Under the pieces are notes generated by a model. The model had not been told where the DNA came from and ran no database searches. It saw only the letters and a program-made list of their open reading frames with translations. This document shows, in pieces, positions 34,772 through 44,285 of a stretch of DNA of 64,000 nucleotides. This stretch comes from Phaeobacter porticola (lineage in GTDB: Bacteria > Pseudomonadota > Alphaproteobacteria > Rhodobacterales > Rhodobacteraceae): NCBI RefSeq assembly GCF_001888185.1, contig NZ_CP016365.1:154459-218458 (forward strand), read 5' to 3'. Numbering within the stretch: the first letter of the stretch is position 1; each line of letters opens with the position of its first letter. The translations under genes and the position numbers were made by a program.

Positions 34772-37192
34772 ATGAAAATTATTCCCACCCTACGTCTGGC
34801 GTATAAACTGCCCCTCTTTATTGTGGGGTTTGGCATGCTTGTGACAGCGATTCTTGTCACAATCAGTTCGCTTACATTTCAACGCGCAGCCATCAGTCAT
34901 GCCGAACAGCAATTCAACGCAATGACAGAAGACCGCCGCGTAGCCTTGCGTGCGTTGTTGGACGGGATTCAATCGGACGCAGCGACCTTGGCAACTATTC
35001 CTTCGACGGCGACAGCCCTAGAATGGTTCACTATGACATGGGACGGTATCGAAGGTGATCCACAGGAGACCCTTCGCAAGGCCTATATCGACGCAAATCC
35101 AAATGCAGCGGGCGAAAAACACCTTCTCAATCGGGGAATCGGTGATTCGCCCTATCACATGCACCATGCCCGGTTTCATCCGTCCCTGACGGCGGTTTTG
35201 CAGAACAAAGGCTATTATGACGTTTTTCTGATCAACCCGGCTGGTGACATCGTCTACTCTGTTACCAAAGAGCCGGACTATGCCACGAATCTCGTCAACG
35301 GTGCCTATGCCGATTCAGGTCTGGCCAAAGCTTTCAGAGCCGCGATTGAGATGCCGACAGGCGAGGTGTTTTTCGCCGATATGGAAGGTTATGCCCCCAG
35401 CAATGGTGATCCTGCCGCATTTGTAGCGACCCCAGTTGTTGATGCAGCTGGCGCGCTTCAGGGTGTCTTGGCTTTGCAAGTCCCTGTCGAAATGCTGACC
35501 AATATCGTGAACCCCGTCAACGACATGACTGAAACACTCAACGTGTTCATCGTGGGCCAGGATATGAAAGTCCGCACCAAGTCACTTCATGACGACCACC
35601 ATCAAGTTCTTGATGAATTGGATGCGACCGGGCATTTGACTGAAGCCCTTGGGGGCAATGCCGGGTTCTACGCCGACACTATTGGTGTGAACGGCCACCC
35701 TGTTGTCGCTTATTCTGAACCTGTGAACTTACCACAAGCGAACTGGGCGATCGTAGCAGAACAGGACCAAGCGGAGATATTTGCACCGGTCGCACGTGAT
35801 CGCAATCGTTTGCTGCTCGTCTCTCTCGTGTGTGCAGCAGGCATGTCGATTTTGGGCTGGCTATTCGCACGCTCAATCACAAAACCTATCAACCGTATTT
35901 GTACCCGCATCGAAGAGGTTGCCTCTGGAAATCTCGAAGCAGAGATAGCTGAGGCAGGTCGGCAAGATGAAATCGGGAATATCGGCAAGCAGTTGATTAG
36001 CCTCCAGGACGATCTAAAACACGCAAGATCCGCTGAACTTGAACGTGCAGAGCTGCAGCAACAGCAAGAGGTTGTCGTCGATCAGTTGAGCACTGGGTTG
36101 GTTCGACTGGCAGATGGAGATTTCTCTCAGGCAATTACGACGCCATTCCCGTCGCATCACGAAAAACTGCGGGAGAACTTCAACCGGACGGCAGAAACGC
36201 TGAGTGCAACGGTGACACAGGTTGTGGATACGGCCGAGAGCATCCGCAATGGCGCAGGTGAGATCAGCCAGGCTTCTGATGACCTCTCCAACCGGACCGA
36301 GAGCCAGGCCGCCACGCTGGAGGAAACCGCCGCGGCACTGGATGAGATGACCGCCAGCGTGAAATCTGCCGCCGAAGGCGCGCGCAGCGTCGAAACCATC
36401 ATGCAGGAGGCCAAGCAAGAGGCCGAAACCAGCGGCACCGTGGTCCAAAGTGCCGTGTCCGCAATGACCGAGATCGAACAATCCTCGACCCATATTTCGC
36501 AGATCATCAGCGTCATCGATGACATCGCCTTCCAGACCAATTTGCTGGCGCTGAACGCCGGGGTTGAAGCCGCGCGCGCTGGTGAGGCGGGCAAAGGCTT
36601 TGCCGTGGTCGCCAGCGAGGTGCGCGCGCTGGCGCAACGCTCCTCGGATGCCGCGATGGAAATCAAGACCCTGATCGGCGACAGCACCAAACAGGTGGAG
36701 CGCGGCGTGGACCTGGTTGGCAAAACCGGCGAGGCGCTTCAGGGGATCGTCGAACGGGTCAGCCATATCTCGCAACTGGTGTCCGGCATCGCAACCGGGG
36801 CGAGCGAGCAATCCACCGGTTTGCATGAGATCAACACCGGGGTGACCCAGCTGGATCAGGTGACCCAGCAGAACGCCGCGATGGTCGAAGAGGCCACCGC
36901 TGCGGGGCACATGCTGAACGCCGACGCCAGCAAACTGGCTGAACTGGTGGCTCATTTCAAGGTCGCGGTCGGCGCGGCACCGGCGCGCAGCGCATCCGCC
37001 TCTCCGGCTCCGGCACCGCAGGCGATGAACACCGCGGCACGGGCGAACGAGACCCCCAGCGCCCCCAGCGCCCATGGCGATGATTGGGACATCGAAGCGA
37101 TGACACCGCAGCCCGCCAAAGCCCCGGAAAAAGCTATGGCCAGCGCAGCCACAAGCGGCAACGCCGCCAAAGACATCTGGCAGGACTTCTGA
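34772..37192 (+). CDS. Methyl-accepting chemotaxis protein
   Basis: An 806-residue receptor: TM1 near residues 11-33, a large periplasmic sensor (Cache-like, to about 340), TM2 ([20 protein letters not shown]), HAMP, and a cytoplasmic signalling domain with the tip [21 protein letters not shown]. The C-terminus is an Ala/Pro-rich linker ending IWQDF, an xWxxF tail like the NWETF docking site for CheR/CheB. GGAG upstream sets the ATG at 34772. GC is visibly higher from about 36230 to the end than before it (hand counts in 60-base samples: 30/60 and 29/60 in the sensor part, 42/60 and 44/60 in the signalling part). Confidence 0.95.
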   Translation: MKIIPTLRLAYKLPLFIVGFGMLVTAILVTISSLTFQRAAISHAEQQFNAMTEDRRVALRALLDGIQSDAATLATIPSTATALEWFTMTWDGIEGDPQETLRKAYIDANPNAAGEKHLLNRGIGDSPYHMHHARFHPSLTAVLQNKGYYDVFLINPAGDIVYSVTKEPDYATNLVNGAYADSGLAKAFRAAIEMPTGEVFFADMEGYAPSNGDPAAFVATPVVDAAGALQGVLALQVPVEMLTNIVNPVNDMTETLNVFIVGQDMKVRTKSLHDDHHQVLDELDATGHLTEALGGNAGFYADTIGVNGHPVVAYSEPVNLPQANWAIVAEQDQAEIFAPVARDRNRLLLVSLVCAAGMSILGWLFARSITKPINRICTRIEEVASGNLEAEIAEAGRQDEIGNIGKQLISLQDDLKHARSAELERAELQQQQEVVVDQLSTGLVRLADGDFSQAITTPFPSHHEKLRENFNRTAETLSATVTQVVDTAESIRNGAGEISQASDDLSNRTESQAATLEETAAALDEMTASVKSAAEGARSVETIMQEAKQEAETSGTVVQSAVSAMTEIEQSSTHISQIISVIDDIAFQTNLLALNAGVEAARAGEAGKGFAVVASEVRALAQRSSDAAMEIKTLIGDSTKQVERGVDLVGKTGEALQGIVERVSHISQLVSGIATGASEQSTGLHEINTGVTQLDQVTQQNAAMVEEATAAGHMLNADASKLAELVAHFKVAVGAAPARSASASPAPAPQAMNTAARANETPSAPSAHGDDWDIEAMTPQPAKAPEKAMASAATSGNAAKDIWQDF

Positions 37193-37202
37193 TCCCGCCA
37201 AT

Positions 37203-37232
37203 GGCACCCGCCCCCACTGCGGGTCGGGTGCC
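37203..37232 (+). terminator. Hairpin after the chemoreceptor gene
   Basis: GGCACCCG (37203-37210) pairs with CGGGTGCC (37225-37232), with a G/C-rich loop that can pair further. Only a broken T-rich stretch (GCTTATTT) follows, so it is a weak or partial terminator before cheB. Confidence 0.6.
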
Positions 37233-37284
37233 GCTTATTTGAAACACTTCGGCCCTTGTCCGAACGCAACAAGCGGAATGAGCA

Positions 37285-38289
37285 TTGTCACAGAGCCTAT
37301 TGATCATCACGACGGACCGGCGTTTTGCGCAAAATCTACAACAACATATGGAGGCCACCTATCCTGGCCTTCAGGTGCTTTTGGCCAACAATCTAATGAT
37401 GGCCTACAATCAAGCAGAAGCCGGTCAGCCGAAATTTGCTTTTGTCGAGGATGGCTTTACCAAGCTGCCCGAATTTGAAATGATGCTGGCCCTGTTCTCT
37501 GCCCTTGATATCCGTTGGGTGTCGGTCATGGATAGTCAGGGAGCGACACCAGCACGGCGCTCCTCTCCGCTATTGGATATTGGCGCAGGGATTTTCGAGC
37601 TGAGCAAATCGGACAATCCACGCGATTTTTCCCAATATTTTGACATGATGGTCAAAGCCCCGCGCCGCAATCAACCGTCGCCACTCGACAAAAACGGCAC
37701 TGGTGCCGCTGCGGGTCCCGGCAGCGATAAGATCATCCTGATCGGATCCTCCACCGGTGGCGTCGAAGCCTTGCGCAGCGTGTTGGTCGGGTTTCCACTG
37801 AATTGTCCGCCAACCCTGATCGTTCAGCACACAGGCAAGAATTTTGGCCGCGGCCTTGTTTCCCTGTTGGACCGGATCTGCCCTGCTAAAGTGGTCACCG
37901 CTGACGACAGTATGACGCTGGCACCCGGTCATGTTTATGTCGCAGCCGGCCAACCCCGGCACATGGGGCTCACCGCGCGCAAACCCTATCGCACCCGCTT
38001 CAAAGAAGGGCCTCCGATCTCTGGCCATATGCCATCGGTTGATGCGCTTTTTATGTCAGCAGTACCGATCGCAAAGAATGTTGTTGCCACTATATTAACG
38101 GGTATGGGCCAAGATGGGGCACAAGGGCTGCTCGAACTGCGGAAAGCCGGGGCAATAACTTTTGCGCAGGACGAAAAAAGCAGTGTCGTCTACGGGATGC
38201 CACGAGTCGCCTGGGAAATGGGCGCCGCGCAGCAACAGGTCTCGCTTGCGCGAATGGCCGGAACATTGATTCAGGCTAGCAAGACCTGA
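37285..38289 (+). CDS. cheB: CheB-like protein glutamate methylesterase with a degenerate receiver domain
   Basis: A 334-residue protein. The C-terminal methylesterase domain (about 148-330) keeps the catalytic triad Ser156 (IGSSTGGVEAL), His182 (IVQHTGKNF) and Asp277 (TGMGQDGAQG). The N-terminal 125 residues occupy the receiver position but lack the acidic pair and the phospho-acceptor motif: IITTDRRF and FVEDGFTKLPEF stand where DD and D-x-x-MP-x-x-DG belong. The start is TTG. Demethylation is probably not switched on by CheA phosphorylation in the usual way. It removes methyl groups from the receptor and may deamidate it. It is followed by cheD. Confidence 0.88.
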   Translation: MSQSLLIITTDRRFAQNLQQHMEATYPGLQVLLANNLMMAYNQAEAGQPKFAFVEDGFTKLPEFEMMLALFSALDIRWVSVMDSQGATPARRSSPLLDIGAGIFELSKSDNPRDFSQYFDMMVKAPRRNQPSPLDKNGTGAAAGPGSDKIILIGSSTGGVEALRSVLVGFPLNCPPTLIVQHTGKNFGRGLVSLLDRICPAKVVTADDSMTLAPGHVYVAAGQPRHMGLTARKPYRTRFKEGPPISGHMPSVDALFMSAVPIAKNVVATILTGMGQDGAQGLLELRKAGAITFAQDEKSSVVYGMPRVAWEMGAAQQQVSLARMAGTLIQASKT

Positions 38290-38313
38290 CTGACAACTGG
38301 GAAGGAATCCACC

Positions 38314-38868
38314 TTGAGCGTTTTTGCTAACTCCACCACGGTGACAGTTCTACAAGGCGAGTATCGCGTTTCTACGTCCCCCACAGTGGTGTTCTCCACT
38401 GTCCTCGGGTCGTGTATCGCCGCTTGTATCTACGATGAAAAAGTCGGCGTCGGCGGCATGAACCATTTCTTGCTGGCGTCCTCGACAGCCAGCGATAGCG
38501 TGAACGCACGTTACGGAATCCACGCAATGGAACTTCTGATCAACGGCATCATGAAAAAAGGCGCGCGCCGCGAGAACCTTAAGGCGAAGGTTTTCGGTGG
38601 CGCCAAAATGTCCGCTAACCTGTCAGACATCGGCGCATCAAACGCCGATTTCGTACAGCGTTTTCTCAAAGATGAGGGCATTGCAGTCGTGTCATCCAGT
38701 GTCGGTGGAACATCGGCACGGCGGGTCCGCTTTCACGCCGTATCCGGCGCCGCCCAGCAAACACAGGTTAAGGATGACCGGCGTCTGGGCGAACAGGAAC
38801 GTGTGGCTGCGCTGCCAACTCCCGCCGCCAAACCTGCCGCCGGCGTGGGTGCGGTTACTCTCTTCTAA
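38314..38868 (+). CDS. cheD: CheD chemoreceptor glutamine deamidase
   Basis: A 184-residue CheD. The catalytic Cys34 is in LGSCIAACIYD and His51 in GGMNHFLL, 17 residues apart as in the known enzyme. GGAAGGA lies before a TTG start at 38314. A C-terminal Ala/Pro-rich tail of about 35 residues is extra. It amidates or deamidates receptor residues before methylation and can bind CheC-type partners, though no CheC is seen here. Confidence 0.93.
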   Translation: MSVFANSTTVTVLQGEYRVSTSPTVVFSTVLGSCIAACIYDEKVGVGGMNHFLLASSTASDSVNARYGIHAMELLINGIMKKGARRENLKAKVFGGAKMSANLSDIGASNADFVQRFLKDEGIAVVSSSVGGTSARRVRFHAVSGAAQQTQVKDDRRLGEQERVAALPTPAAKPAAGVGAVTLF

Positions 38869-38919
38869 GGCAAACACCGAACCGTTTTCCAAGAGGATCG
38901 GCAAACAATTGATCTTGTA

Positions 38920-38945
38920 AAGGGTCCGACAGATGTCGGGCCCTT
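38920..38945 (+). terminator. Probable terminator after cheD
   Basis: AAGGGTCCGACA (38920-38931) and TGTCGGGCCCTT (38934-38945) form a 12-bp stem with one G-U pair and a very short loop, so the last pairs probably open. No long T-run follows. The position between cheD and modA fits a terminator. Confidence 0.65.
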
Positions 38946-39008
38946 CGCTGCGTCCGAGACCTGTCACAAAGCCCAATCAATGCCGCTTGCTGTACCCTCT
39001 TATTGGCC

Positions 39009-39042
39009 GGTATCCTCTTGGCGTGGATAGAATGAGGATACC
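39009..39042. promoter_or_regulatory. Inverted repeat upstream of modA
   Basis: GGTATCCTC (39009-39017) and GAGGATACC (39034-39042) form a perfect 9-bp inverted repeat with a 16-base spacer, about 35 bases before the modA ATG. It could be a molybdate-responsive operator, or an RNA stem. It does not match the classic ModE box. Confidence 0.5.
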
Positions 39043-39076
39043 ACGCGTGCGCCAGCCATCCAGAACACACAGACAG

Positions 39077-39865
39077 ATGTCTTACGAATCGCTGCGCCGT
39101 GCTTGGCATGTTGCGCTTCTTATCGTCACCCTATCCTTCTCGCTGCCATGCTCTGCTCCGGCGGAGCAACTTACCGTGTTTGCCGCGGCCAGTCTCAAAA
39201 CCGCGCTAGAGCAGATCACAGATGTATATGAAACGAACAGCGGCAACGACGTTGTACTCTCCTTGGCGGGTTCATCGCTCTTGGCGCGTCAACTTCAACA
39301 TGGCGCCCCAGCAGATGTATTCATTTCTGCGAACACCGCCTGGATGGATTGGGCCCAAGATCAGAACCTGATCAACTCAGAAACGCGCACTGATCTTTTA
39401 GGCAATACGCTTGTCCTGATCGGGCCACCCACCATGCCTCTGCCAGCGGCAGCGCTAACTCTGCATGACGGCGCCGGGCTATTGGACCTGGTTCAGGACC
39501 GCCCACTTGCCATGGCGCTCGTCGACGCAGTACCCGCGGGCATCTACGGCAAGGCTGCATTGCAGAAACTGGGGCTTTGGGACAGGTTGGAATCACATGT
39601 TGCCCAGACGGACAATGTACGGACCGCGCTGGTGCTGGTCACCCAAGGCGCCGCTGGATTGGGCGTAGTTTATGGCTCTGACGTCACAGGTGGCCCAAAT
39701 GTCACCCAGTTAGCCGAGTTCCCATCAGACAGCTATCCCCCCATCATCTATCCCGCCGCCGCGACCAATAGCCGGCCAGAGGCCACGGCATTCCTAGCCT
39801 TCCTGCGCAGCCCGATTGCGAAAGAGATTTTTGTCAGGCAAGGTTTTGTTGTATTAGCGGAGTAA
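39077..39865 (+). CDS. modA: Molybdate ABC transporter periplasmic binding protein ModA
   Basis: A 262-residue binding protein with a signal peptide (HVALLIVTLSFSLPCSAPAEQ) and the family start LTVFAAASLKTALEQI, then GSSLLARQLQHGAPADVFISAN and the C-terminal YPAAATNS. Ser and Tyr/Asn side chains in these motifs bind the oxyanion. The ATG at 39077 gives a proper signal peptide; upstream ATGs would overlap the inverted repeat. It is the first gene of modABC. Confidence 0.94.
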   Translation: MSYESLRRAWHVALLIVTLSFSLPCSAPAEQLTVFAAASLKTALEQITDVYETNSGNDVVLSLAGSSLLARQLQHGAPADVFISANTAWMDWAQDQNLINSETRTDLLGNTLVLIGPPTMPLPAAALTLHDGAGLLDLVQDRPLAMALVDAVPAGIYGKAALQKLGLWDRLESHVAQTDNVRTALVLVTQGAAGLGVVYGSDVTGGPNVTQLAEFPSDSYPPIIYPAAATNSRPEATAFLAFLRSPIAKEIFVRQGFVVLAE

Positions 39866-39873
39866 CCCTCAAA

Positions 39874-40572
39874 ATGCAGTGGCTGGGTCCAGAGGAATGG
39901 CAGGCGGTGACCTTGTCGTTAAAGGTATCGTTCTGGGCAACGCTGCTGTCACTGCCGTTTGGGTTGCTGGTAGCCGTTGTCCTGGCACGATGGAATTTTC
40001 GTGGTAAGGCGCTGTTAAACGGGCTGGTTCATCTGCCACTTATCCTGCCACCTGTGGTCACAGGGTACATCTTGCTGATCGTGTTCAGCGGCCCAAGTCC
40101 AGTTGGAACAGCGTTGAAATCTATTGGTATTGTCTTTGCCTTCCGCTGGACCGGGGCGGCTCTGGCGGCAGCAATCATGGGATTTCCATTGATGGTGCGC
40201 GCGATGCGCTTGTCACTTGAAGCCGTCGACCCAAAGTTGGAACAGGCCGCCGCAACACTTGGTGCTTCGCGTGTCTGGGTCTTTGTTACGATAACGCTAC
40301 CACTGATCTTACCCGGAATACTGGCCGGCGCGATACTTGGCTTTGCCAAGGCGATGGGAGAATTCGGAGCAACGATCACGTTTGTTTCCAACATTCCGGG
40401 CCAGACACGCACATTGCCAACAGCGATCTATACCTTCCTACAGGTCCCCGGTGGCGAAAGTGCGGCACTGCGGCTGGTGGTCATTTCCATAGCAATCGCA
40501 ATGATGGCACTATTGGTTTCAGAATGGCTCGCTCGTAGGCTGGCAGACCGGGTGCGGGGCACAACATGCTAG
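39874..40572 (+). CDS. modB: Molybdate ABC transporter permease ModB
   Basis: A 232-residue permease with five membrane helices. LPLILPPVVTGYILL and the loop EQAAATLGASRVWVFVTITLPLILPG (the EAA motif) and MGEFGATITFVSNIPGQT are typical. It begins eight bases after the modA stop and overlaps modC by seven bases. Confidence 0.95.
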   Translation: MQWLGPEEWQAVTLSLKVSFWATLLSLPFGLLVAVVLARWNFRGKALLNGLVHLPLILPPVVTGYILLIVFSGPSPVGTALKSIGIVFAFRWTGAALAAAIMGFPLMVRAMRLSLEAVDPKLEQAAATLGASRVWVFVTITLPLILPGILAGAILGFAKAMGEFGATITFVSNIPGQTRTLPTAIYTFLQVPGGESAALRLVVISIAIAMMALLVSEWLARRLADRVRGTTC

Positions 40573-41684
40573 AGGTCGCGCTTACACATCAGCTTGGAAA
40601 ATTCGCGCTCGATCTCAGCTTTTCGGCCCCAGAGGGAGTGACCGTTCTGTTTGGCCGTTCCGGCGCTGGAAAGACAGCCGTCACCAATGCTGTGGCCGGA
40701 TTGCTACGCCCACAGACAGGCAAAATTCAGCTTGGAACGCGGTCACTGCTAGACACAAAAAACGGGATCAATGTGCCCTCACACCGCCGTCGCATAGGAT
40801 ATATATTTCAAGATGCACGGCTCTTCCCACATATGAATGTTCGGAAGAATATAATTTACGGTCAACGCTTTGCAAGAAAATCTCAATCGGGCGCATCTCT
40901 TGAATTGGTGATCGATATGCTTGGGCTTGCCTCGCTATTGGATCGCCATCCTGCGCATCTGTCTGGTGGAGAAAAACAGCGCGTCGCTATTGGACGCGCG
41001 CTGTTGAGCGCCCCGGATATGATCCTGGCGGATGAACCGCTGGCGTCTTTGGATGACGCACGAAAGGCAGAGATCCTCCCCTATCTCGAGCAGCTACGCG
41101 ATGAGATCTCGATCCCTATTCTCTATGTCACACATTCCGTGGCAGAGGTTGCACGCCTGGCCACCACCGTAGTGGTTCTGCAAGACGGTCGCTGCGTGCG
41201 TAGCGGACCCGCCGATACGATACTGGCGGATCCCGCCATCATGCCAATCGGCGTACGCGCGGCTGGCGCCATATTGCACGCCCGCGTCAGACGGCATCAC
41301 CGCGACGGTCTAAGCGAATTGGACGCCGGTGGAATTCCGCTGTTCCTGCCACAAGTTGCACATAGACCGGGGCAGAAGGTGCGCGTGCGCATCGCGGCAC
41401 ATGACATAATAATGTCACGCCAACGACCCATGGGTCTGTCTGCGCTGAACATCATACCCGGTAAAATCACCGCGCTGCGCAGTGGCGACGGACCCGGGAT
41501 GATGGTCTCGATGCAGACACCCGCTGGTGTCCTATTGGCCCGGGTCACGAGACGATCCGCCGCTGCGCTTGACCTCACTGTCGGCGCAGAGTGTCATGCC
41601 ATTATCAAATCCGTTTCAGTCGCGCCTGAGGACGTGGGCGGTACCCGCACATATGAACCGGATGTACTTCCTGCGCCGTCATAA
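40566..41684 (+). CDS. modC: Molybdate ABC transporter ATP-binding protein ModC
   Basis: A 372-residue ATPase: Walker A FGRSGAGKTAV, signature LSGGEKQRVAIGRALL, Walker B MILADEPLASLDD, switch His in VTHSVAEV. A C-terminal TOBE (molybdate-binding) domain at about 290-360 (GLSALNIIPGKITAL) may sense cellular molybdate. It overlaps modB. Nothing is seen in the 190 bases that follow. Confidence 0.95.
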   Translation: MLEVALTHQLGKFALDLSFSAPEGVTVLFGRSGAGKTAVTNAVAGLLRPQTGKIQLGTRSLLDTKNGINVPSHRRRIGYIFQDARLFPHMNVRKNIIYGQRFARKSQSGASLELVIDMLGLASLLDRHPAHLSGGEKQRVAIGRALLSAPDMILADEPLASLDDARKAEILPYLEQLRDEISIPILYVTHSVAEVARLATTVVVLQDGRCVRSGPADTILADPAIMPIGVRAAGAILHARVRRHHRDGLSELDAGGIPLFLPQVAHRPGQKVRVRIAAHDIIMSRQRPMGLSALNIIPGKITALRSGDGPGMMVSMQTPAGVLLARVTRRSAAALDLTVGAECHAIIKSVSVAPEDVGGTRTYEPDVLPAPS

Positions 41685-41876
41685 ATGCTGCGTCAGCCCG
41701 CGATTTTTCTCGGCAGCGGCAGACCACTACGGTATGCGGATAGAACAAACGGTCATCACAAGGCTTAACACCCATCGCTAACACGATGATGACGCGACAC
41801 AGCGGAGAGAGGCCGATGCGACGGCAACAGATATTCGGCAGCACCAGCCATCCAGTTCCGCTGGAGCATGCACATT

Positions 41877-43178
41877 ATGACCAGTGATTTACACCACAGC
41901 CTGTGGCACCAAACCTGCCGCGAAGATTTCGCGCCCCAGGCGCTCATCGGTGCTGAAACCGCGGATCTGGTGATCATTGGTGGTGGCTATACGGGCTGTT
42001 CTGCAGCACTACGCGCATCAGAGTTAGGCGCCGATGTATGCCTGCTGGAGGCTAACCAATTTGGCGCGGGCGGGTCAGGCCGCAACGTCGGACTGGTCAA
42101 CGCCGGCCTTTGGCTCCCTCCCGAAGAAATCAACGCCAAGCTTGGAAACGCCGATGGCACACGGCTTTCCAAACTGCTCGCGTCGGCCCCAGGCGTCGTT
42201 TTTGATCTGATAAAACTGCATCAGATCGACTGTGAACCGACCCATAATGGCACATTGCACTGTGCCCATGCCCCATCAGGTCTTCAGGATCTGCGCAATC
42301 GGCACCGACAGCTGGCAGCTATCGGCGCGCCGGTGAAACTCCTGTCGCGGGACGAAGCCATTGCACGAGTCGGCAGCAACGCGGTGTATGGTGCACTGTT
42401 CGATCCCCGCGCAGGCACGATCCAACCGCTGGCTTATGCCGTTGGTCTTGCCCGTGCTGCACACGCCCAAGGCGCGCGACTACATGCAAATTCTCCGGCG
42501 ACAGCTGTGTCACGCACCGCTGATGGCTGGACGGTTACCACGCCGCAGGGAGCCGTCCATGCCCGCCACTTGATCATCGCGACAAACGCCTATCCGCTGC
42601 CAATCGCAGGCTACCAAGCACCGCGGACCATTCCCGTATGCTACTTCCAAGCAGCAACGCCCCCCCTACCCGATGATCTGGCCGCCAGCATACTGCCGCA
42701 GGCAGAGGGCTGCTGGGACACAGCACTGATCATGTCATCTTGGCGCCGCGACCGCACCGGGCGGTTGGTGATAGGCGGGATGGGCGCATTGTCCCATCCT
42801 GCAAGTGCCGTACATACCAACTGGTTGCGGCGCAAACTAGCAGGCATGTTTCCGGCACTCGCCAATCACCCGTTTCAAACAGAGTGGGTCGGCAAGATCG
42901 CCATGACGACCGAACATGTTCCAAAAATTATTGATCTTGGTCAGGGGTTTGCCTGTTTTGGATATTCTGGACGCGGCATTGGCCCCGGCACTATCTTTGG
43001 CCAACGCATGGCCGAAGCGCTGATTGGCGGAGATAGATCCGTACTGCCAGTCGCAGTCACCGCACAACACGATCTGCCCTTGGCCAGATTGCGTGGTGCC
43101 TATTACGAAACAGGCGCCACATTGGTACATTTTCTGGCCGATCGGTCCCGTCGCAAACAGACGACCCCTGATCAGTAG
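41877..43178 (+). CDS. DAO-family FAD-dependent oxidoreductase (PuuB-like)
   Basis: A 433-residue flavoprotein. The dinucleotide motif is VIIGGGYTGCSAALRASELGA, followed by NQFGAGGSGRNVGLVNAG, as in gamma-glutamylputrescine oxidase and related amine oxidases. C-terminal FGYSGRGIGPGT is the second FAD contact. A GGAG lies 11 bases before this ATG; the ATG at 41868 is nearer to it but too close, so the start is uncertain by three codons. Its substrate is unknown. It overlaps the convergent znuA by seven bases. Confidence 0.87.
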   Translation: MTSDLHHSLWHQTCREDFAPQALIGAETADLVIIGGGYTGCSAALRASELGADVCLLEANQFGAGGSGRNVGLVNAGLWLPPEEINAKLGNADGTRLSKLLASAPGVVFDLIKLHQIDCEPTHNGTLHCAHAPSGLQDLRNRHRQLAAIGAPVKLLSRDEAIARVGSNAVYGALFDPRAGTIQPLAYAVGLARAAHAQGARLHANSPATAVSRTADGWTVTTPQGAVHARHLIIATNAYPLPIAGYQAPRTIPVCYFQAATPPLPDDLAASILPQAEGCWDTALIMSSWRRDRTGRLVIGGMGALSHPASAVHTNWLRRKLAGMFPALANHPFQTEWVGKIAMTTEHVPKIIDLGQGFACFGYSGRGIGPGTIFGQRMAEALIGGDRSVLPVAVTAQHDLPLARLRGAYYETGATLVHFLADRSRRKQTTPDQ

Positions 43179-44191
43179 CATCCTGCAATGGCGTCCCCGA
43201 CGGACAGCAACAGTTGCGGATAAAACTCTGGTCCGGGTTCCAAAGCGATTCCAAGAGGATCAACCACAGCGGTCCGGGCCATTGTACCCTCCAGAACAGT
43301 AGCCACCAGCCCTGGGCTGAACTGCGGTTCTGACAGGACACATTCAACGTTCATATCTGCAACCGTTGCGCGGATCTCGGCGATCCGTGCGGGGCTTGGG
43401 TCGGACGCATCGCTGAACGAAATCGCACCGGCGGCCTGGATACCGAACCCAGTCTCAAAGTACTGATAAGCATCGTGAAAAACCACAAATGGTTTGCCTG
43501 AAACCGGGGCCAACTTAGCCGATATCTCAGCGGCGACAGCGGCAATCTCTGCTTGGCCGTCGAGCGCATTGCGCTGATACCGCTCAGCATTTTCCGGGTC
43601 TGCCTGCGCGAGCGCCTCGGCGATGACCTGCAACCAGGCGCTTCCGTTCTCGGCCATCAGCCAAGCATGCGAGTCGAGGCTGCCAGGCTCATGGTGATGA
43701 CCGTGATCGTCATCATGCTCATCCCCGTGTTCCTTTGCATGATCGGTTCCATGATCAGCGTCGTGATGCTCATCATGCTCGTGGTGCTGATCGTCGGCAT
43801 GCTCTGCTTCATGGTCATCGCCATGACCGAACTGAACGGTATCGCGCATACTCAGCTGCCGTGTAGCATCGGCCTCAAGCAACGATATCACCCGCGCATC
43901 AGATGCCAGCGTCGCAATTGGACCTTCAAGCCAAGGCGTCAAGGATGATCCGACCCAGAACACCAGTTCCGCCTGGTCCAGCGCCCGTGCCTCTGACGGA
44001 CGCATGGCATAGCTGTGAGGTGATGCGCCCGGCGGCACCACCAATTCAGGCGAACCGACACCTTGCATCACACGGGCCACCAATCCATGAACCGGCGTAA
44101 TATCTGCTGCGACCGTGGGCGCCTCTGCCAAAGCGGTGGTGCCAAATGCGCAGACCGTAACAGCAGCTGCTAGAAAACGAGATTGTCCCAT
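43172..44191 (-). CDS. znuA: Zinc ABC transporter periplasmic binding protein ZnuA
   Basis: A 339-residue zinc-binding protein with a signal peptide (RFLAAAVTVCAFGTTALAEA). The His/Asp-rich loop, about residues 120-165, holds more than fifteen His and is typical of ZnuA. Fold marks include PGASPHSYAMRPSEARAL, LDSHAWL and PFVVFHDAYQYFE, whose His residues bind zinc. The ATG at 44191 is preferred over 44296 because it alone gives a signal peptide. It is divergent from zur-znuC-znuB. Confidence 0.95.
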   Translation of the reverse strand: MGQSRFLAAAVTVCAFGTTALAEAPTVAADITPVHGLVARVMQGVGSPELVVPPGASPHSYAMRPSEARALDQAELVFWVGSSLTPWLEGPIATLASDARVISLLEADATRQLSMRDTVQFGHGDDHEAEHADDQHHEHDEHHDADHGTDHAKEHGDEHDDDHGHHHEPGSLDSHAWLMAENGSAWLQVIAEALAQADPENAERYQRNALDGQAEIAAVAAEISAKLAPVSGKPFVVFHDAYQYFETGFGIQAAGAISFSDASDPSPARIAEIRATVADMNVECVLSEPQFSPGLVATVLEGTMARTAVVDPLGIALEPGPEFYPQLLLSVGDAIAGCY

Positions 44192-44202
44192 GATGATCCC
44201 AT

Positions 44203-44220
44203 GTAATTGTATAACATTAC
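44203..44220. promoter_or_regulatory. Zur-box between znuA and zur
   Basis: GTAATTGTATAACATTAC, an 18-base near-palindrome with perfect GTAAT/ATTAC ends, closely resembles the alphaproteobacterial Zur consensus (GTAATGTTATAACATTAC). It starts 11 bases upstream of the znuA start and 66 bases before the zur ATG, so it should repress both directions when zinc is plentiful. A partial repeat of ATAACATA occurs at about 44238-44250. Confidence 0.85.
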
Positions 44221-44285
44221 GCCGCTTGATAGAGGTCATAACATAACATATCAAGCCCCAAAGAATTACCCAACGGAGCCCCCAT

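Noticed and set aside
36014..37207. Minus-strand open frame of 397 codons opposite the chemoreceptor
   Set aside because: It mirrors the high-GC coding strand of the receptor, has no recognisable domain and is His/Gly-rich as shadow frames are.
43650..43860. Repeat-like run of CATGATC/CATCATG units
   Set aside because: It is the His/Asp-rich zinc loop of ZnuA, in frame, and not a DNA repeat array.
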